The notes below the pieces were generated by a model. That model was given only the letters and a program-made list of their open reading frames with translations, was not told where the DNA came from and did no database searches. From NCBI GenBank assembly GCA_903901915.1, contig CAIUSV010000051.1:1-64000 (forward strand): a stretch of DNA of 64,000 nucleotides. The letters are read 5' to 3'. The DNA comes from an uncultured Rhodospirillaceae bacterium (GTDB taxonomy: Bacteria; Pseudomonadota; Alphaproteobacteria; Rhodospirillales; Magnetospirillaceae). The stretch's first letter is position 1; each line of letters starts with the position of its first letter. A program made the position numbers and the translations under genes. Positions 45,850 to 55,844 of the stretch are shown piece after piece.

Positions 45850-46737
45850 CTAGATGTCCTTCAACGGCAAGCGGTGTTGCCGGGCGCAGGCCACCAGGGT
45901 GTTGCGCAGCAGGCAGGCGATGGTCATCGGCCCGACACCGCCCGGCACCGGGGTGATGGCGCCGGCGACCTTGACCGCCTCGGCGAAATTGACGTCCCCC
46001 ACCAGCTTTTTGCCGCCGTCGGGCAACTCGATGCGGTTGATGCCGACGTCGATGACGGTGCAGCCCGGCTTCAGCCAGTCGCCGCGCACCATCTCGGGCT
46101 TGCCGACGGCGGCGATCACGATGTCGGCGCGCCGCACCACTCCCGGCAGGTCGCGGGTCTGGGAATGGGCGACGGTGACGGTGCAGCTTTCGCGGATCAG
46201 CAGCTGGGCCATGGGCTTGCCGACGATGTTGCTGCGTCCCACCACCACCGCGTCGAGTCCGGCCAGCTTGCCGAGACGGTCCTTGAGCAGCATCAGCGAC
46301 CCCAGGGGAGTACAGGGCACCAGGGCGTCACCGCCCGAGGCCAGCCGGCCGACATTGATGGGGTGAAAGCCGTCCACATCCTTGGCGGGGTCGATGGCCT
46401 CGATCACCTTCTGGGAATCGATATGTTTGGGCAGCGGCAATTGCACCAGGATACCGTGGACCTCGGGGTCGTTGTTCAACCCGTGGATCAGGGTCAGCAC
46501 CTCGTGCTCGGGGGTGTCGGCCGGCAAGGTGTGCTCGAACGAGCGCATGCCGGCCTCGATCGTCCGCTTGTGCTTGGTCCGCACGTAGACCTGGCTGGCC
46601 GGATCCTCGCCCACCAGCACCACCGCCAGGCCGGGGACGACGTGATGGTGGTCGCGCAGCCCGCGCACATGGTCGGCGATGGTCTCGCGCAGCCGGGAGG
46701 AAAACAGATTGCCGTCGATCAGCTTGGCTTCACTCAT
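45850..46737 (-). CDS. folD: Bifunctional methylenetetrahydrofolate dehydrogenase/cyclohydrolase
   Basis: 295 residues. It makes 10-formyl-THF from methylene-THF via methenyl-THF in the cytosol. YVRTKHK carries the catalytic Tyr/Lys region, [12 protein letters not shown] is the substrate motif, GRSNIVGKP the NADP-binding motif, and [11 protein letters not shown] the C-terminal signature. The ATG at 46737 overlaps the DUF167 gene by 8 bases. Part of a yggT-yggU-folD-nnrU run. Confidence 0.96.
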   Translation of the reverse strand: MSEAKLIDGNLFSSRLRETIADHVRGLRDHHHVVPGLAVVLVGEDPASQVYVRTKHKRTIEAGMRSFEHTLPADTPEHEVLTLIHGLNNDPEVHGILVQLPLPKHIDSQKVIEAIDPAKDVDGFHPINVGRLASGGDALVPCTPLGSLMLLKDRLGKLAGLDAVVVGRSNIVGKPMAQLLIRESCTVTVAHSQTRDLPGVVRRADIVIAAVGKPEMVRGDWLKPGCTVIDVGINRIELPDGGKKLVGDVNFAEAVKVAGAITPVPGGVGPMTIACLLRNTLVACARQHRLPLKDI

Positions 46738-47059
46738 GATGTCCCGCCATCCATAGGTCAAGGCGTTGCCGCAGCTCGGCGGCGTCGCCGGAAATCAATA
46801 TCACCTTGCGCCGGTCGGTCGCGCCCTGAATCACCGCCATGGAGGTCCGGGGCAGGCGCCACTGCTTGGCCAGCAGTCTGATCAGCGCGGCATTGGCTTT
46901 GCCGTCCTCGGGCACCGCCGTCACCTGGACTTTCAGCACCACGCCGCCGTCGGCCTCGGCGGCGGTGCCGGCGATGCGGTCGCGCCCGGCCTTGGGAGTC
47001 AGGCGCAGCGCCACTCTCAGGCCGTCGGCCGCCGCGGTGAAGGGCGAGGCCTCGGCCAT
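46730..47059 (-). CDS. YggU/DUF167 family protein
   Basis: 109 residues. [14 protein letters not shown] and [29 protein letters not shown] are the hallmark of the small DUF167 family, which is of unknown function and often follows yggT. It overlaps folD by 8 bases. The ATG at 47059 begins the conserved part; the longer upstream frame is yggT DNA read out of frame. Confidence 0.88.
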   Translation of the reverse strand: MAEASPFTAAADGLRVALRLTPKAGRDRIAGTAAEADGGVVLKVQVTAVPEDGKANAALIRLLAKQWRLPRTSMAVIQGATDRRKVILISGDAAELRQRLDLWMAGHHE

Positions 47060-47061
47060 GG

Positions 47062-47358
47062 TCAGATGGCGTATCTCAGGCGCCCCAGGACGCCCATCAG
47101 GAAATAGATGATCAGCCACAGCGCGATGGGCGACAGATCGACGGTGCCGAAATCGGGCATTACCCGGCGGATCGGCCGCAGGGCCGGCTCGGTCAGGCGA
47201 TAGATCACGTCGATGATGGTCCGCACGGTGGAGTTGTAGGTGTTGATGACGCCGAACGCCACCAGCCAGCTGACGATCACCGAGGCCAGTATGATGTACC
47301 AGTACAGATTCAAGGCCATCAGGACGACATCGATCAACGGGATCAAAATCGTATCCAT
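47062..47358 (-). CDS. YggT family membrane protein
   Basis: 98 residues with two hydrophobic blocks of the YGGT repeat: [31 protein letters not shown], then [30 protein letters not shown]. The PxRRxxPxxGxxDxSP motif is diagnostic. Homologues affect septation or osmotic tolerance. ATG 47358 is chosen for GGGGTG 6 bases upstream; ATG 47364 adds two residues. It heads the yggT-yggU-folD-nnrU run. Confidence 0.88.
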   Translation of the reverse strand: MDTILIPLIDVVLMALNLYWYIILASVIVSWLVAFGVINTYNSTVRTIIDVIYRLTEPALRPIRRVMPDFGTVDLSPIALWLIIYFLMGVLGRLRYAI

Positions 47359-47472
47359 GCCCATCACCCCGAAACCAGTTTGCAAAGCGGCCCAACCCTA
47401 TCCTTGGGCGACTTGTCGCGCAAGGCCACCGATGCCATCTTTGTGTCGGACCCGATCACAGGAAGGATGGCC

Positions 47473-48333
47473 ATGAAGGACGATATCAAAAGCCTGCTGC
47501 CCAAGACCGACATGACCCGGCGCGGCTTCGTCTCGGCGGCGGTGCTGGCCACCGGCTACGCCCTGGCGGTCAGCCCCGCTACCGCCGAGGCCATTTCCAC
47601 CGACACCGCCGGGCTGGTCGCCGGTGCCGTCTCCATCCCGGTGGCGGGTGGCAATCCGATGCCGGCCTACGCCGCCATGCCTGCCGGCAAAGGGCCGTTT
47701 CCCACCATGCTGGTGGTCCAGGAGATTTTCGGTGTTCACGAACACATTCGCGACGTCTGCCGTCGGCTGGCCAAGCTGGGCTATCTGGCGGTGGCGCCGG
47801 AGCTGTATTTCCGCCAGGGCGATCCGTCGGTGGTGCCCGACATTCCCACCCTGATCTCCACCTTGGTGTCCAAGGTGCCCGATGCCCAGGTGCTGGGCGA
47901 CCTCGACGCCACCGCCGCCTGGGCGGCGGCCAATAACGGCGATCCCGCCCGGCTGGGCATCACCGGCTTTTGCTGGGGCGGGCGAATCGTCTGGCTGTAC
48001 GCCGCGCACAATCCCCGGCTGAAGGCCGGGGTGGCGTGGTACGGAAAGCTGGCGGGCGAGGCTTCGGCCACCACGCCGAAGCATCCCATCGACATCGCCG
48101 CCGAACTGAAGGCGCCGGTGCTGGGGCTTTACGGCGGTGCCGACCAGGGCATTCCATTGGACACGGTGGAACGGATGAAGGCGGCGGTCAAGCTGGCCCG
48201 CGTGCCGGTGGAGATCGTGGTCTACCCCGATACGCCCCACGCCTTCCACGCCGACTATCGCCCGTCCTACCGCGCCGAGGCGGCCAAGGACGGCTGGAAG
48301 CGGCTGGTGGCGTGGCTCAAGGCCAATCTGTAG
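47473..48333 (+). CDS. Exported dienelactone hydrolase family protein
   Basis: 286 residues. A twin-arginine-type signal ([14 protein letters not shown] at about 15-28) suggests folded export. The alpha/beta-hydrolase fold has nucleophile Cys in [18 protein letters not shown] and a late His in [10 protein letters not shown] complete the likely triad with an Asp. Dienelactone hydrolases open lactone rings in aromatic catabolism, but the periplasmic members' substrates are mostly unknown. ATG 47473 has AGGAAGG 6 bases upstream. Confidence 0.86.
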   Translation: MKDDIKSLLPKTDMTRRGFVSAAVLATGYALAVSPATAEAISTDTAGLVAGAVSIPVAGGNPMPAYAAMPAGKGPFPTMLVVQEIFGVHEHIRDVCRRLAKLGYLAVAPELYFRQGDPSVVPDIPTLISTLVSKVPDAQVLGDLDATAAWAAANNGDPARLGITGFCWGGRIVWLYAAHNPRLKAGVAWYGKLAGEASATTPKHPIDIAAELKAPVLGLYGGADQGIPLDTVERMKAAVKLARVPVEIVVYPDTPHAFHADYRPSYRAEAAKDGWKRLVAWLKANL

Positions 48334-48367
48334 ACCGACGAGGCCCGGTGGCGGGCCGGGAGGGCGT

Positions 48368-50764
48368 TTATCCTCTCAGCTCGCCACCGGTGGCCTTGAC
48401 CACCGCCTGAACGATCCGGCCCGCAACCGCCTCGATCTCCTCGTCGGTCAGGGTCTTTTCCACCGGCTGGAGGGTGACGGTGATGGCCAGCGACTTCTTG
48501 CCGGCCGCCATGTTGGCGCCTTCGTAAAGGTCGAAGGCGGTGACGTCGGCGATCAGCGCCTTGTCGGCGCCCTTGGCGGCGCGCACCACCGCATCGGCGG
48601 CGACGGCGGTATCGAGGATGAAGGCGAAATCCCGTTCCAGCGGCTGGAGCGGCGATGCCTTCAGCAGCGGTCGCGCCTTGGTCGCCTTGGCCTTGGGCTG
48701 GGGCAGCGCCTCCAGGAACAGCTCGAACCCCACCACCGGACCCTTGACGTCCAGCCGGCCCAGAATGCCGGGATGGATCTCGCCGAAGAAGGCGACAGGC
48801 TTGTTGCCAAGTCGTAATGATCCTGACCGGCCGGGGTGGTACCAGGCCGGGGCCTCGGCCACCACCTGGAACGAGTCCGGATTGCCACCGGCGGCGGCGA
48901 TGGCGGCCAGGGCGTCGGCCTTGGCGTCGAAGGCATCGACGGCGCGGGCCGCTTCGGCCCAGTGGCGGCCACGCGCCCGTCCGGCGCGGATGCCGCCGGC
49001 GACCTGCCGCTGCTGCCCCGGCTCGGGGCCGTCGAACTGCGGCCCGATCTCGAACAGCCCCAGGTCACGGCTGCCGCGATCGGCGTTGCGGCCGGCGGCG
49101 GTGATCATGTTGGGCAGCACCGACGGACGCATGACGTCGAGATCGCTGGAGATGGGGTTGGCCAGATGCATGTCGGCGGCGCCGCCGCCGAACAGCAGCG
49201 CCTGGGCCTCGGGCAGGAACGACCACGTCACCGTTTCCACCAGCCCGCGCGCGGCCAATTGGCGCCGCACCCAGCCGGCGCGGCGCTGGCCGGGGGTCAG
49301 CACCGGCTTGGGCATGGGCGATCGCGGCAGCGGCACCTGGGGAATGGCGTCATAGCCGTTGATGCGGATGACCTCTTCCACCAGATCGTGCTCGGCGGTG
49401 ATGTCGCCGCGCCATGACGGCGGATTGATCAGCAGGCCGTCATCATGCTCGGCGACGGCGCAGCCGAGATCGTTGAGGATGGCTTCCTGTCGGGCCGCCG
49501 GTACCTCGACGCCGCCCAGCTCCGCCACCCGTTCCGGGCGCAGCACGATGGATTTCTGCCAGTCCGGTTCGGTGCCGGCGATCACCGGTTCCGACGCCTC
49601 GCCACCGCACAGCTCGATGATCATGCGGGTGGCCAGCTCCATCGCGGGTACCACGAAGGCGGGATCGACGCCGCGCTCGAAGCGGAAGCGGGCGTCCGAC
49701 AGCACCTCCAGCCGGCGGCCGGTGGCGGCGGTGCGGATGGGATCGAAATAAGCGGCTTCCAGGAACACCTCGGTGGTGGCCTCGGTGCAGCCGGAATGCT
49801 CGCCGCCGATGATGCCGGCCAGCGCCTCGGGACCGGAGTCGTCGGCGATCACCGTCATGCCGGCTTCCAGGGTGTAGATCTTGCCATTCAGCGCCGCCAG
49901 GGTTTCGCCTTCGGTGGCGAGGCGGGCGCGGATGTCGCCCGTGACCTTGGCGGCGTCGAACACGTGCAGCGGCCGGCACAGGTCGTAGGTGAAGAAATTG
50001 GTGATGTCCACCAGCGCCGAAATCGGCCGCAGCCCGATGGCGGTCAGGCGGTCCTTCAGCCATTGCGGGCTGTCGCCGTTCCTGACGCCACGGATATGGC
50101 GACCGGCGAACAGCGGGCAGGCGTCGAGGGTCTCGGCGCTAAGATCGAGGCGGACGCCGATGGGGCTTTTGAAGCTGCCGGGCACCGGCTCGACCTTGAG
50201 CGGTCGCAGGGTGCCGAGGCCGAAGGCGGCAAGGTCGCGGGCGACGCCGCGCACCCCCAGGCAGTCGGCCCGGTTGGGAGTGACTGAAATCTCGATCATG
50301 GGATCGAAGCTCAGCACCTCGGTGAGACGGGCGCCGACCGGCACGTCGGCCGCCAGCTCGGCGATGCCGTCGTGGTCATCGCTTAGGCGCAGTTCGCGCC
50401 ACGAGCACATCATGCCCTGGCTTTCGATGCCCCGGACGTTGCCCTTCTTCAGCACTTCGCCGTTATGGGGAATCAGGGTGCCGGGCAGCGCCAGGATAAC
50501 CTTGAGACCGGCTCGCGCGTTGGGGGCGCCGCACACCACCTGGATAATTCCGGCACCGGAATCAACTGTGCACAGCTTCAATTTGTCGGCGTTGGGATGC
50601 TTTTCGGCGTCCAGCACATGGCCGACGACGAAACCGCCGAGATGCCGGGCGGGGTCATCGATGCCCTCGACCTCGAGGCCGATGGCGGTCAGCCCCTCCT
50701 CGATGCGGGCGAGGTCGGCGTCGGTCTCCAGGTGGTCCCTGAGCCAGGAGAGGGTGAACTTCAT
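48368..50764 (-). CDS. pheT: Phenylalanine--tRNA ligase beta subunit
   Basis: 798 residues, full length. It starts [14 protein letters not shown]. The tRNA-binding OB domain (EMAP-II-like, [19 protein letters not shown]) is near residue 45, the B3/B4 editing domain in the middle, and the C-terminal ferredoxin-like anticodon-binding domain ends the protein. It forms the alpha2-beta2 enzyme with PheS, edits Tyr-tRNAPhe and binds tRNA. The start overlaps pheS by 4 bases. Confidence 0.97.
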   Translation of the reverse strand: MKFTLSWLRDHLETDADLARIEEGLTAIGLEVEGIDDPARHLGGFVVGHVLDAEKHPNADKLKLCTVDSGAGIIQVVCGAPNARAGLKVILALPGTLIPHNGEVLKKGNVRGIESQGMMCSWRELRLSDDHDGIAELAADVPVGARLTEVLSFDPMIEISVTPNRADCLGVRGVARDLAAFGLGTLRPLKVEPVPGSFKSPIGVRLDLSAETLDACPLFAGRHIRGVRNGDSPQWLKDRLTAIGLRPISALVDITNFFTYDLCRPLHVFDAAKVTGDIRARLATEGETLAALNGKIYTLEAGMTVIADDSGPEALAGIIGGEHSGCTEATTEVFLEAAYFDPIRTAATGRRLEVLSDARFRFERGVDPAFVVPAMELATRMIIELCGGEASEPVIAGTEPDWQKSIVLRPERVAELGGVEVPAARQEAILNDLGCAVAEHDDGLLINPPSWRGDITAEHDLVEEVIRINGYDAIPQVPLPRSPMPKPVLTPGQRRAGWVRRQLAARGLVETVTWSFLPEAQALLFGGGAADMHLANPISSDLDVMRPSVLPNMITAAGRNADRGSRDLGLFEIGPQFDGPEPGQQRQVAGGIRAGRARGRHWAEAARAVDAFDAKADALAAIAAAGGNPDSFQVVAEAPAWYHPGRSGSLRLGNKPVAFFGEIHPGILGRLDVKGPVVGFELFLEALPQPKAKATKARPLLKASPLQPLERDFAFILDTAVAADAVVRAAKGADKALIADVTAFDLYEGANMAAGKKSLAITVTLQPVEKTLTDEEIEAVAGRIVQAVVKATGGELRG

Positions 50765-51864
50765 CGGGTCAGCCCTCCCGAAAGAGTGGGGACGTCAAGC
50801 GGCAGGAAGCCGTAGTGTTTCAGCCAGCGCAGGTCGGAATCGAAGAAGGTGCGCAGGTCGGGAATGCCGTATTTCAACATCGCCACCCGCTCGACCCCCA
50901 TGCCGAAGGCGAAGCCCTGGTAGCGGTTGGGGTCGATGCCGCAATTCCTCAGCACGTTGGGATGGACCATGCCGCAGCCGAGGATTTCCAGCCAGCCGGC
51001 GCCCGGGCCGATCTTCAGCTCACCGCCTTCGCGCGAACAGCCGATGTCGACCTCGGCCGACGGCTCGGTGAAGGGGAAGAAGCTGGGGCGAAAGCGCACC
51101 GGCACGTCATCGACCTCGAAATAGGCGCGGACGAACTCGATCAGGCAGCCCTTGAGATGGCCCATATGGGTGGTCTCGTCGATCACCAGCCCCTCGACCT
51201 GATGGAACATCGGCGTGTGGGTCATGTCGGAATCGCAACGGTAGGTGCGGCCCGGCACGATCACCCGGATCGGCGGCTTGTCGCGCAGCATGGTGCGGAT
51301 CTGCACCGGACTGGTGTGGGTGCGCAGCAGGTGGCGGCCCCCGGTGCTTTCGGCGCCATCGCCGGACTTGGCCGGCCTTTCGCCGAAATAGAAGGTGTCG
51401 TGCATCTGGCGCGCCGGATGCTCGGGCGGGATGTTCAGCGCGGTGAAATTGTGAAAATCGTCCTCGATATCGGGACCTTCCGCCACCACGAAGCCCATCT
51501 GGGCGAAGATGGCGGTGATTTCCTCGATGGTCTGGCTGATGGGGTGGATACGGCCCTGGCTCTCGGGCCGGACCGGCAGGGTGACGTCGATGCGCTCGCG
51601 TCCCAGCCGTTCATCCAGCGCCTTGGCCTCCAATGCCGTCTTGGCGCTGTCCAGTGCGGCGGCGATATCGTCGCGGGCGGCGTTGAGACGGGCGCCGGCG
51701 GTCTTGCGCTCGTCCGGTCCCATGCCACCCAGGCTTTTCATCAGCCCGGAGACGGTGCCCTTCTTGCCCAGCGCGGCGACACGGGCGGCCTCCAGCTGGT
51801 CCAGCGTTCCGGCCGCCGCCACGGCGGCCAGCGCTTCGGCGCGGAGTCGATCGAGATCCTGCAT
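50761..51864 (-). CDS. pheS: Phenylalanine--tRNA ligase alpha subunit
   Basis: 367 residues. The N-terminal coiled coil ([19 protein letters not shown]) binds tRNA. The class II catalytic core has motif 2 FRPSYFPFTEPS-type ([15 protein letters not shown]) and motif 3 [30 protein letters not shown] is typical. The start is not certain: ATG 51864 gives MQDLD, ATG 51876 would add MDRN. It follows a hairpin terminator or attenuator and lies downstream of rplT. Confidence 0.96.
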   Translation of the reverse strand: MQDLDRLRAEALAAVAAAGTLDQLEAARVAALGKKGTVSGLMKSLGGMGPDERKTAGARLNAARDDIAAALDSAKTALEAKALDERLGRERIDVTLPVRPESQGRIHPISQTIEEITAIFAQMGFVVAEGPDIEDDFHNFTALNIPPEHPARQMHDTFYFGERPAKSGDGAESTGGRHLLRTHTSPVQIRTMLRDKPPIRVIVPGRTYRCDSDMTHTPMFHQVEGLVIDETTHMGHLKGCLIEFVRAYFEVDDVPVRFRPSFFPFTEPSAEVDIGCSREGGELKIGPGAGWLEILGCGMVHPNVLRNCGIDPNRYQGFAFGMGVERVAMLKYGIPDLRTFFDSDLRWLKHYGFLPLDVPTLSGGLTR

Positions 51865-51889
51865 GTTCCGATCCATTCCCCATGAACAG

Positions 51890-51919
51890 AAAAGGGGCCG
51901 CCCCGCTGGGCCGGCCCCT
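51890..51919 (-). terminator. Terminator or attenuator between rplT and pheS
   Basis: On the minus strand GGGGCCG (51918-51912) pairs with CGGCCCC (51900-51894) and is followed by TTTT (51893-51890). It lies directly before the pheS start. Upstream, 51935-51951 can form a second stem (CTTCCCC/GGGGAAG), so an anti-terminator pair is possible, as for pheST in enteric bacteria. Confidence 0.65.
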
Positions 51920-51952
51920 CTCCATACACATTGCTTCCCCGGGGGGGAAGTC

Positions 51953-52309
51953 CTACTGGAGGGCGGCCTGGGCCTTTTCCACCAGCGACTTGAACGCCTC
52001 GGGCTCGCGGATGGCGATGTCCGACAGCACCTTGCGATCCAGCGCGATGCCGGCCTTCTTCAGGCCGTCCATGAAGCGCGAATAGGGCAGGCCGTTGGCG
52101 CGGGCGCCGGCGTTGATGCGCTGAATCCACAGGGCGCGGAAGTTACGCTTCTTGGCGCGGCGGTCGCGGTAGGCGTAACGCAACGCCTTCTCGACCTTCT
52201 CGATGGCGATGCGGAAGCAGGTGCTGGAGCGGCCGCGATAGCCCTTGGCCAGCTTGAGAATCTTGCGATGGCGGGCGTGGGTGGTAACGCCTCTCTTGAC
52301 GCGGGCCAT
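51953..52309 (-). CDS. rplT: 50S ribosomal protein L20
   Basis: 118 residues. It starts [24 protein letters not shown], with the [15 protein letters not shown] and the C-terminal [15 protein letters not shown] blocks of L20. It binds 23S rRNA early in 50S assembly and can repress its own operon. It follows rpmI by 3 bases. Confidence 0.97.
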   Translation of the reverse strand: MARVKRGVTTHARHRKILKLAKGYRGRSSTCFRIAIEKVEKALRYAYRDRRAKKRNFRALWIQRINAGARANGLPYSRFMDGLKKAGIALDRKVLSDIAIREPEAFKSLVEKAQAALQ

Positions 52310-52312
52310 GGG

Positions 52313-52516
52313 TCAGCCTCCGTTCGGCAGGTAGAATTTCTTGACGTTGTCCCCGTCCGTCTTGAACAGGACGAAGGTGCCGCGCGCCTGGCGCTTCATC
52401 TTCTGGGACTTCGCGGCGAGGCAGTGGCGCTTGAACGCCACGTTGCCCTTCACCTTGCCGGTGCCGGTGAGCTTGAACCGCTTCTTGGCGGAGCTCTTGG
52501 TCTTCATCTTGGGCAT
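52313..52516 (-). CDS. rpmI: 50S ribosomal protein L35
   Basis: 67 residues, [20 protein letters not shown] and the [10 protein letters not shown] block identify bL35. It is the first gene of the rpmI-rplT operon, with pheS-pheT after a hairpin. No infC gene precedes it. A near-consensus promoter lies 78-112 bases upstream. Confidence 0.97.
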   Translation of the reverse strand: MPKMKTKSSAKKRFKLTGTGKVKGNVAFKRHCLAAKSQKMKRQARGTFVLFKTDGDNVKKFYLPNGG

Positions 52517-52600
52517 TTTCGCTTATCCTTGGTCTGAATGTCTCAGCGAAAGCGAACGGCAAGGCAGCCCTGACAGCCCTGTCCGCTCGGGAAGGGGACG

Positions 52601-52629
52601 CTTATAAACCGGGGGGCGGGCGATTGCAA
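52601..52629 (-). promoter_or_regulatory. Probable promoter of rpmI-rplT
   Basis: On the minus strand TTGCAA (52629-52624) and TATAAG (52606-52601) are separated by exactly 17 bases. Transcription should start near 52594, giving a leader of about 75-80 bases before rpmI in which translational control by L20 would be expected. Confidence 0.6.
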
Positions 52630-52643
52630 GTGACTGAAAGGAT

Positions 52644-53849
52644 TCAGCGCAACCGGTCGAAGCGGCGCAGGCCGGGGAACCGCCAGGCCCATATCGCCGC
52701 CACCGCCAAGGTGCCGACGCCCCCCAGCACCACCGCCGGCACGGTGCCGAACCAGGCGGCGGTGATTCCGGACTCGAACTCGCCCAGCTCGTTGGATGCA
52801 CCGATGAACACCAGATTGACGGCCGATACCCGGCCGCGCATTCCGTCGGGGGTGTTGAGCTGTACCAGAGTCTGACGCAGCACCACGCTGATCATGTCGG
52901 CACCGCCCAACACCACCAGCGCCGCCAGCGAGAGGCGGACATCGGTGGACAGGCCGAACACCACCGTCGCCAGCCCGAACACCGCCACCGACAGGAACAG
53001 CTTGGTGCCGGCGGCGCGCTCCACCGGCCACCGCGCCAGCACGATCGCCATGAGGGTGGCGCCCAGTGCCGGAGCGCTGCGCAGCAGGCCCAGCCCCACC
53101 GGCCCGGCATCCAGGATGTCGCGGGCATAGACCGGCAGCAGGGCGGTGGCGCCACCCAGCAGCACCGCGAACAGGTCGAGCGACAGGGCGCCGATGATCT
53201 CGGGCCGCGAACGGACGAACTTCACTCCGTCGAAGAAGCCGGTCAGCCGGTGCGACGGTGCCGTCGCCGGCGGCCGGATGAACGATATGGACAGCAACGC
53301 CAGCACCAGCAGCAGCGTGGCGACCGCGAACACCACCGGCGGATCGATGGCATAGAGTGCGCCCCCCAGCGCCGGCCCGGCGATCACCGAAGCCTGCCAA
53401 GCGGTCGATCCCATGGCCAGGGCACGGGGCAGCAGGTGGGGACCGACCAGTTGCGGCGCCAGCGACTGGGCGGCGGGGGCGAAGAAGGCGCGTACCGCCC
53501 CCATCACCGCCATCACGGCGTAGATCATCCGCACGTCGGCGGCGGAAGCGCGGGCGATGGCCAGCAACGCCACCACCGCCAGGATCGATACGGCAAAGCA
53601 GACCTGAAGGATGCGGCCGCGGGGGAAGCGGTCGGCGGTCTGGCCGCCGACCAGGGTCAGGACGAAGGCGGGCAGGAATTGCGCCAGACCGACATACCCC
53701 AGATGCAGCGGGTCGTGGGTCAGGTCGTAGACCAGCCAGCCCACCGCCACCGTCACCATCATCTGCGCCAGTCCGGCGACGAAGCGGCCGGCGAGGAACA
53801 GGCGGAAATCGCGGATGGCCAGGACGGCGCCGGCCGGTCCGCCGCTCAT
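52644..53849 (-). CDS. MFS transporter
   Basis: 401 residues with about 12 membrane helices. FRLFLAGRFVAGLAQMM and DRFPRGRILQ (motif A type, loop 2-3) match the major facilitator superfamily; MGAVRAFFAPAAQSL fits motif C-like helix 5. Families of this kind export drugs or unknown metabolites (enterobactin exporter EntS-like). The ATG at 53849 overlaps the HD-hydrolase stop (ATGA). A longer upstream reading of the frame is HD-gene DNA and lacks sense. Confidence 0.87.
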   Translation of the reverse strand: MSGGPAGAVLAIRDFRLFLAGRFVAGLAQMMVTVAVGWLVYDLTHDPLHLGYVGLAQFLPAFVLTLVGGQTADRFPRGRILQVCFAVSILAVVALLAIARASAADVRMIYAVMAVMGAVRAFFAPAAQSLAPQLVGPHLLPRALAMGSTAWQASVIAGPALGGALYAIDPPVVFAVATLLLVLALLSISFIRPPATAPSHRLTGFFDGVKFVRSRPEIIGALSLDLFAVLLGGATALLPVYARDILDAGPVGLGLLRSAPALGATLMAIVLARWPVERAAGTKLFLSVAVFGLATVVFGLSTDVRLSLAALVVLGGADMISVVLRQTLVQLNTPDGMRGRVSAVNLVFIGASNELGEFESGITAAWFGTVPAVVLGGVGTLAVAAIWAWRFPGLRRFDRLR

Positions 53850-54454
53850 GACGGTCCCGGCGCCAGATAACCCCGCGCCACCGCCTCGTCGATCAGGGCG
53901 CGGGCATAATCCGCCAGTCGCTTCGAGCCCCCCTCGATGCGGGGAAGCAGCTTTTCCACCTTGTCGGCGGTGACCTTGTGCTGCTTCCAGGTGCCGCCGG
54001 CGGTCTCGAAATTGTGCAGGATCGGCTGCAACCGGTCCAGCGAATGGGCAAAGCGGGCGTCGGCGGTCTGGCGGGCCTCGAACTCCCGCCACAGCGCCGT
54101 CAGGTCCTCGGCCTGATCGGGCGGCAGGATGCCGTAGAGCCGGGCGGCGGCGGCGGTCTCGCGTGCGTCCTTGTCGCCGTGACCGGCCTCGTCGTGGATG
54201 AAGGTGTCGCCGGCATCGATCTCGACCACGTCGTGAAGCAGCAGCATCCGTGCGACCCGGCCGGTGTCCACCGGCTGGTCGGCGTATTCCGCCAGCACGA
54301 AGGCCATGGTGGCGATGTGCCAGGAATGTTCGGCGTCGTTCTCGCGCCGCGAGCCGTCGGTCAGCAACGTCTGGCGCAGCACATGCTTCAGCTTGTCGAT
54401 CTCGATGACGAAGGCGATCTGGGCGGCGAGACGTGGGTCGGGGCAATCGATCAC
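53846..54454 (-). CDS. HD-domain hydrolase (YfbR/5'-deoxynucleotidase type)
   Basis: 202 residues. The HD metal ligands are H43 (in AEHSWH), H74-D75 (LLLHDVVEID) and a later Asp (near 130, in the FAHSLDRLQP helix). The ENDAEHSWH motif is typical of YfbR-like and HD_3 hydrolases, which dephosphorylate 5'-deoxynucleoside monophosphates. GTG 54454 is the start. It is encoded upstream of the MFS gene on the same transcript and divergent from rplY. Confidence 0.87.
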   Translation of the reverse strand: MIDCPDPRLAAQIAFVIEIDKLKHVLRQTLLTDGSRRENDAEHSWHIATMAFVLAEYADQPVDTGRVARMLLLHDVVEIDAGDTFIHDEAGHGDKDARETAAAARLYGILPPDQAEDLTALWREFEARQTADARFAHSLDRLQPILHNFETAGGTWKQHKVTADKVEKLLPRIEGGSKRLADYARALIDEAVARGYLAPGPS

Positions 54455-54585
54455 GGGGGAGACCTCGATGGAGCGGCGAATGCGAGTCTAGTTCGGCTTG
54501 CCAACCCGCCGCAACCGGTGTAAACGACGCCCTTCCGCGCGGCACCCCTGGAGGCCGCGCCGTTATCGTTTGTCAGGAGAACATC

Positions 54586-55203
54586 ATGTCCGTTGCGATC
54601 GTCATCGCCGCCGAGTTGCGCGAGGGAAGCGGAAAGGGGCCCGCCCGAGCCACTCGTCGTGCTGGCAAGGTTCCCGGCGTCATCTATGGCGCCAAGCAGG
54701 CACCGATCTCTATTCAGCTTGATCCCCGTGTGGTGTGGGCCCAGATCACCAAGTCCGGTTTCTTTACCCAGCTGTTCGACGTCGATCTCGGCAAGGACGG
54801 CAAGCATCGCTGCCTGGCCCGCGACATCCAGATGCATCCGGTGACCGACCAGCCGATCCATGTGGATTTCATGCGGGTGTCGGCCGACCACGCCATCCAC
54901 GTCAAGATCCCGGTGCACTTCGCCAACGAGCTGAAGTCGCCGGGCATCAAGCGCGGCGGCGTGCTCAACGTCGAACTGCACGAGATCGAAGTTCGCTGCA
55001 GCCCCGACCACATCCCGCACGAGTTCCTGGTGGACCTGACCGGTCTGGAGATCGGCCATTCGATCCACCTCAAGGATCTCAATCTGCCGGCGGGGGTGGT
55101 GCCCTACCATCTGGCGTCCAGCGTCACCGTCGCCTCGATCGCCGCGCCGACCGTGGCCCGCGCCGAGACCGAGGAGGCCGCGGCCCCCGAAGCCGCCGGC
55201 TAA
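54586..55203 (+). CDS. rplY: 50S ribosomal protein L25 / general stress protein Ctc
   Basis: 205 residues, the long (CTC-type) L25 with an N-terminal 5S-rRNA-binding domain (GKGPARATRRAGKVPGVIYG) and a C-terminal beta domain that ends in an Ala/Glu-rich tail. FFTQLFDVDL and DFMRVSADHAIHVKIPV are family blocks. AGGAGA precedes the ATG. The rplY-pth-ychF order is common and here the genes are 15 and 5 bases apart. Confidence 0.96.
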   Translation: MSVAIVIAAELREGSGKGPARATRRAGKVPGVIYGAKQAPISIQLDPRVVWAQITKSGFFTQLFDVDLGKDGKHRCLARDIQMHPVTDQPIHVDFMRVSADHAIHVKIPVHFANELKSPGIKRGGVLNVELHEIEVRCSPDHIPHEFLVDLTGLEIGHSIHLKDLNLPAGVVPYHLASSVTVASIAAPTVARAETEEAAAPEAAG

Positions 55204-55218
55204 TCAAGGGGCCGTCCG

Positions 55219-55839
55219 ATGCTGCTGGTGGTGGGACTGGGCAATCCCGGACCCGAATACGCCAGGAACCGGCACAACATCGGCTTCATGGCGGCGGACG
55301 CGCTTGTCCGCCGCCATTCCTTTGGTCCCTGGCGCTCCAAGTTCCAGGCCGACATCGCCGAGGGCGGCATCGATGGCGAGCGGGTGTTGCTGCTCAAGCC
55401 GCACACCTACATGAACCTGTCGGGGCAGTCGGTGGCGGCGGCGGCGCGATTTCTCAAGATCGCCACGCCGGATATCGTGGTGCTGCACGACGATCTCGAT
55501 CTCGCTCCCGGCCGTTTGCGGGTCAAGCGCGGCGGCGGGGCCGGCGGTCACAACGGGCTGAAAAGCATCGATACCCACATGGGACAGGATTACCGCCGGG
55601 TGCGCCTCGGCATCGGCCATCCCGGCGACAAGGATCTGGTCTCGGGCTATGTGCTGCACGATTTCGCCAAGGCCGACGAGGCCTGGCTGGGACCGTTGCT
55701 TGACGCCGTCGCCGACACCTTTCCCCTGCTGGCGGCGGGCGACGATACCGGCTTCATGACCAGGGTCGCCCATCTGACCGCACCGCCGAAGCCGAAAAAG
55801 GACCAGGCGGCCATCACCGACATTACCAGGAAGGACTGA
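55219..55839 (+). CDS. pth: Peptidyl-tRNA hydrolase
   Basis: 206 residues. [18 protein letters not shown] carries the catalytic His (H20 in NRHNIGF) and Asn10. [13 protein letters not shown] contains the substrate-binding Asn, and [14 protein letters not shown] is the third signature. It frees tRNA from peptidyl-tRNAs that drop off ribosomes. The C-terminus is basic (PPKPKKDQ) as in many alphaproteobacterial enzymes. Confidence 0.97.
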   Translation: MLLVVGLGNPGPEYARNRHNIGFMAADALVRRHSFGPWRSKFQADIAEGGIDGERVLLLKPHTYMNLSGQSVAAAARFLKIATPDIVVLHDDLDLAPGRLRVKRGGGAGGHNGLKSIDTHMGQDYRRVRLGIGHPGDKDLVSGYVLHDFAKADEAWLGPLLDAVADTFPLLAAGDDTGFMTRVAHLTAPPKPKKDQAAITDITRKD

Positions 55840-55844
55840 AGTCC

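Noticed and set aside
52644-54545. Very long MFS frame including the HD-hydrolase region
   Set aside because: The N-terminal 230 codons are antiphase to the HD gene and read as Arg/Pro-rich nonsense. The transporter proper begins at 53849.
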